Positions 20,356-24,043 of a stretch of DNA of 24,043 nucleotides are shown piece by piece; positions within the stretch are counted from its first letter, which is position 1; the number at the start of each line of letters is the position of its first letter. A program made the position numbers and the translations under genes. This DNA comes from Laetiporus sulphureus 93-53 (taxonomy: Eukaryota > Basidiomycota > Agaricomycetes > Polyporales > Laetiporaceae). Location: NCBI RefSeq assembly GCF_001632365.1, contig NW_024468511.1:391500-415542 (forward strand), written 5' to 3'. The notes under the pieces are model-generated. The model was not told where the DNA came from and ran no database searches. It was given only the letters and a program-made list of their open reading frames with translations.

Positions 20356-23300
20356 TCATCGTCCCGATGAGCCAAAGCCTCTGGCGCCTCGTATTGTTCT
20401 TTTTGCGAGCGAACTATCTGCCTCCGAAATGATTCCTGGGGCGTAGCGTTCGCATATGAACTGGGCGATACGATCGCCTGTCTTGACCTCGAATGGTTCG
20501 CTGGTAGTGTTCACAAGCAGAACCTTGATCTCCCCTGTGTAGTCCGGGTCGACTACCCCTGCTGCTACATCAATTCCTTTGAGGGCTAGCCCACTTCGGG
20601 GGGGCTACTCGAATGTATGTCCATTTTGGGGGGTCAACCGCCAACCCGGTGCCGACGAGCAGTCTGGAATGTGGGGGAATGTTTAAGTCTTGTACGGACT
20701 TGACATCCCATCCTACAGCTTCCCTAGATCCCTTGTAGGGGGCTCGGGCATTTGGATGAAGGCGGAAGAAGAACATGAACTCATCAGGGTGGTCAGACAG
20801 GGCAATTTTGTGTGCTTTGCGCGTTCGCGGCTTAGCTCTTGGAGCGTCTGGGTGTGTCGTATGGAATTCCTCTACTTTGTCTTTGACATTCATGAGGTTT
20901 TCCAGTGGTTCCCAAGTATTATCGCTGTGGTCATAGTCTAACCACTTAATGAGGTACTGGGTTTTGTTATACCTGACTCTTGAATCAAGGATGTCCTCTA
21001 CATCCCATTCTTCTTCTCCGTCAATGATGACTGGAGGATTAGGGGGAGGTATGCGTCCTGGAATCGAGTCTTGATGGAACATAATTAGCTTTGAAGCGTG
21101 AAACACAGGGTGTATCTTCATGTCTTCTGGTAATTGCAGTTTGAACGATACGGTCCCGATCTTTTCGAGGATCTTGAATGGTTCATAGTTTTGAGTCGCC
21201 AGCTTCTGGCTTTTGACTTTTACATGGAGGTCTTTTCCTCGAATAAGCACTTCGTCTCCTACTTTGAAAGGGATGTCCTGCTTTTTAAGATCGAAATACC
21301 ATTTCATACGTTCTGCTGCTAATGACAGAGCGGCACGTGCTTGTTCCTGTGCTTGGTCGCGGTTGTGGAATAAATGTTTCAGGGACGGATGTTGTATCCC
21401 TTCCAACACATCGAATGCCATGTGGGGGTGTCGACCATGCTCTATGAAGAACGGTGATAAACCTGTTGATTCTGAAGCTTGGTTGTTGTATGCGAATTCC
21501 GCCGTGGGCAATAATGTGGCCCAATCGGTTTGTCGGTAGTTGCAGTACATGTGCAGGTATTGCTCCAGAATCTGATTGACCCGTTCAGTTTGTCCGTCCA
21601 TTTCAGGGTGATACGCTGTAGACATTGTCGACTTAATGTGAAGTTTCTGACAAAACTCCTGGAATAATTTGGCTGAGAACTGGGTGCCTCGATCAGATAT
21701 GATCTGCCTAGGAATTCCATGGAGTTTGAACACTTCATTGTAGAAAATTGATGCTACTTGAGATGCTGTCACCGTGTCGTCTACGGCATAGTAGTGAGCG
21801 TGTTTGGTAAATCGGTCGACGACTACCAAAATTGCAGTCTTCTTTTCTCCCCTATGGTCTGGGCTTGGCGGTAGCTGTGTAATCAGGTCACAGGTAACCA
21901 TTTCCCAAGGCCCTTGTGGTACTGGATTGGGTTGTAGCAGTCCATACGGTTTTTGCTTGCTCGTCTTGTTTCTTTGACAAGCCACACAGCCTTGGACGTA
22001 CTTCTTGATATCAATGGTAAGCCCTGGCCACCAATAATTCCTGCTGATCAATTCTTGCGTTTTCCATCGTCCGGCGTGTCCGGCGGTGGAAATGTCGTGA
22101 TGTAATTTAATCAGCTCATTCCGCAGCGTAGAGTCCTTCGGAACGTAGACCTTTCCTCTTCTGAGCAGCAATCCATGCTCGAAGTTCCACTCTTGGAGGT
22201 CTTTTCCGAACTCTCGCTTGCCAGTTTTTAGTAGGTGCTGGTAACCTTTGGTCATTTCGTTGTCTTGCAGTGCCGATTTCACTCTTTCTAGAAGTTTTGC
22301 ATCGTCAACTTCGGAGGAATGAGTGGCTGAGATCGCATGGATGGCAAAATATTCGGGCCGAAGCAAAGTTTGCCCTGAATTGTCATTGCTCACCCCCTTC
22401 TCATGATCTGGCCTCCTGGACAGAGGATCGGCATGCATCATCGTTTTTCCGGGGCGGTGATGGAGAATAAAGTTAAATCTTGTAAGGTAAAGTGACCAAC
22501 GTGCTTGTCGTCTGGTCAATGTTTGAGCTTGGCGGAAATAGGTAAGGTTGAGATGATCCGACCATATCTCAACCGGGTGAGGGTGTCCTTCGAAGTACTG
22601 CCGGTATTCTTCCAAAGCCCGAATGATGGCTAGCATTTCCTTGTCGTAGATCTCATAGTTGTGCTCGTGTTCATTGAGTGATTTGGAGTAATATGCGACA
22701 GGATGCCAAAGTTCATCTTCTCCCAACTGTTCAAGGACCACTCCTGTGGCGAAGTCCGAGGCATCCGTTTCTAATCTGAAGGGACGGACTGCGTTGGGGA
22801 GCGCTAGAATCGGGGCGGAAGTGAATGCAGTCTTGAGGGCCTCAAATGCCTTTTGTTGAGGTTCTTCTCATTTCCATGTTGCGTCCTTACGGGTTAATAG
22901 AGTCAAGGGTCGGGTCATCGATCCGAAATCCTTGATGAATCGTCGATAAAAGTTTGCCAGACCAAGGAATGCTTGTACTTGTTTTACCTTGGTAGGCACC
23001 AGCCATTTGAGCACGCCGTCGACCTTTTCTGAGTCCATTTGTATCGATCCTTTTGAGATTATGAGTCCGAGAAACTTGACGAAAGTGGTTGCGAAGTGAC
23101 ACTTTTCTGGTTTCACGAACAGGTCATTGTCTCTGAGTCATTGTAGGACCTTTTTGGTCAGACGATCGTGTTCCTCCTGATTATCCGTAAAGATGATGAT
23201 GTCATCTATATAAACTGCCACCTTTCCAGTGCGAATGAGATCACCTAAGACGTCGTTCATCATGGCCTGGAAAGTGCTAGGAGCATTACAGAATCCGAAG

Positions 23301-23993
23301 TACATGACAGTGGGTTCAAATAATCCTCTATGGGTAATGAACGCTGCCTTGTCCTCATCTCCTTTGTGAAGGCGTACATTGTTATACCCCCATCTCAGGT
23401 CTAGTGTGGTAAATATGCTAGCCCTGGAGAGTCCGTCAATGAGATCGTTGATTCGCGGGAGTGGGAACTTGTTCTTCTTGGTGACACTGTTTAACGCCCT
23501 GTAGTCTTGAACAAGTCTAAGAGAGCCATCTTTCTTCTTGACGAAAAATACCGGAGTGGCGTAAGGGGATTTAGATGGCTGAATGTAGCCCTTGGCTTGT
23601 TCTCCGTCAATTCATTCGTCGAGCGAGTTCTTCTCTTGTAAAGACATAGGGTATACTTTTGCCGGTCTCGGGTTGCCGCGTCTGGGACAAGATCAATTGC
23701 ATGATCATAGGGCTTACGCGTCGGCATTCTTTCTGAGCTCTTCTTCGAGAACACATCTCCGAATTGATGAAATTCTGGAGGGATGAACTTGGACCAATAT
23801 TCTTTGTCCTGTGTCTCTTCTGCCGGCTTTTCTTCCAAATGCTCCTTTACCTTCTTGCTTATGCCTAGGATGTCGTGCACCATGTTACGAATATCCTGGT
23901 CTTGCAAGTCTATCCAGTTGATGAAGTTATCTTTCTGATCTCACCCATCATCCATGTGTACGTCGGGGAGAATTGCTTCATCTTCGAGCTGAG
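20356..23993 (-). pseudogene. pol: Body Z Pol: RT, RNase H, integrase, chromodomain, dUTPase
   Basis: On the minus strand this reads from just after the protease, through RT (YIDD), RNase H and integrase, into an uninterrupted chromodomain (QYLIKWLDYDHSDNTWEPL) and a dUTPase with motifs GWDVKS, RSGLALK, GVVDPDYTGE (catalytic Asp kept), GDRIAQFI and RGARGFGSSG. The stop is at 20356-20358. A clean frame spans 22741 to 20570. Damage: TGA at 22868-22870 (Y has TGG), 23138-23140 (Y has CGA), 23612-23614 (TGG) and 23941-23943 (TGG); a one-base deletion near 23675; and an extra G in the run 20598-20604 that shifts the frame inside dUTPase motif 2. The protein is close to Y but differs by about 12% in DNA. 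The protease half and everything upstream are cut off at 23993 by a probable LTR. Confidence 0.9.
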
Positions 23994-24043
23994 TGTTACG
24001 GTTTCAGTGCTTCATGGTCACGTGACAGTTTACGTTGCACGTG
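23994..24043 (+). repeat. Probable first 50 bp of another LTR
   Basis: Homology to pol ends after CTTCGAGCTGAG, and the sequence continues TGTTACGGTTT, close to the LTR-B start TGTCACGGTTT. A GTCACGTGAC palindrome follows at about 24016, as in the U3 of the other LTRs. This fits a related, diverged element in plus orientation inserted into Z; the window ends too soon to prove it. Confidence 0.5.

Overview
The window looks like nuclear DNA of a basidiomycete fungus, probably an agaricomycete. The evidence is short spliceosomal introns (46 to 98 nt, GTRNGT-type donors, CTNAY-type branch sites), gene architectures typical of that group, and chromodomain Ty3/gypsy retrotransposons with a dUTPase at the end of Pol, a combination I remember being reported from Phanerochaete. 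I see no tRNA, rRNA or CRISPR array. Species and chromosome cannot be told from the sequence.

Left half (1-11171), host genes. A single-pass membrane protein with a C-terminal SH3 domain (+, 6-1349) converges on a five-exon gene on the minus strand (4978 to 2486). Its predicted 742-residue product has a split FYRN/FYRC module and resembles the TBRG1 family of nuclear chromatin proteins. Farther right, a three-exon minus-strand gene (10555 to 6824) encodes a largely disordered 1144-residue protein that I cannot name. Its first intron is 239 nt long, has no AG dinucleotide over about 230 nt, and has its only good branch site about 200 nt from the acceptor. An 83-bp tandem duplication lies just before the transposon block.

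Right half (11172-24043), retrotransposons. From left to right: LTR-A (minus), a dUTPase/chromodomain end of pol (minus, fragment X), LTR-B (plus), a primer-binding site, a decayed leader ORF, gag and most of pol (plus, body Y), LTR-C (minus), and a dUTPase-to-protease pol (minus, body Z). Z is cut at 23993 by what looks like the start of a further LTR. The pol frames carry several stops and frameshifts, so all copies look dead. The 5' end of the LTR transcript is complementary to the site just after the LTR over 13 nt, which points to Tf1-type self-priming instead of tRNA priming.

The most unusual result is the arrangement. LTR-B and LTR-C face each other in inverted orientation and differ at only about 18 of 657 positions, yet the Y and Z pol bodies differ by about 12% and LTR-A differs from LTR-B by about 10% (hand counts). 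Both outer LTR ends are joined to the same five bases of the family's own chromodomain coding sequence: GATAC before LTR-B and GTATC before LTR-C, which are the two strands of one site. This is the geometry expected if a cDNA integrated into itself (autointegration with inversion) and the circle then recombined into a resident minus-strand copy. Two independent nested insertions at one nucleotide, or a misassembly, remain possible.
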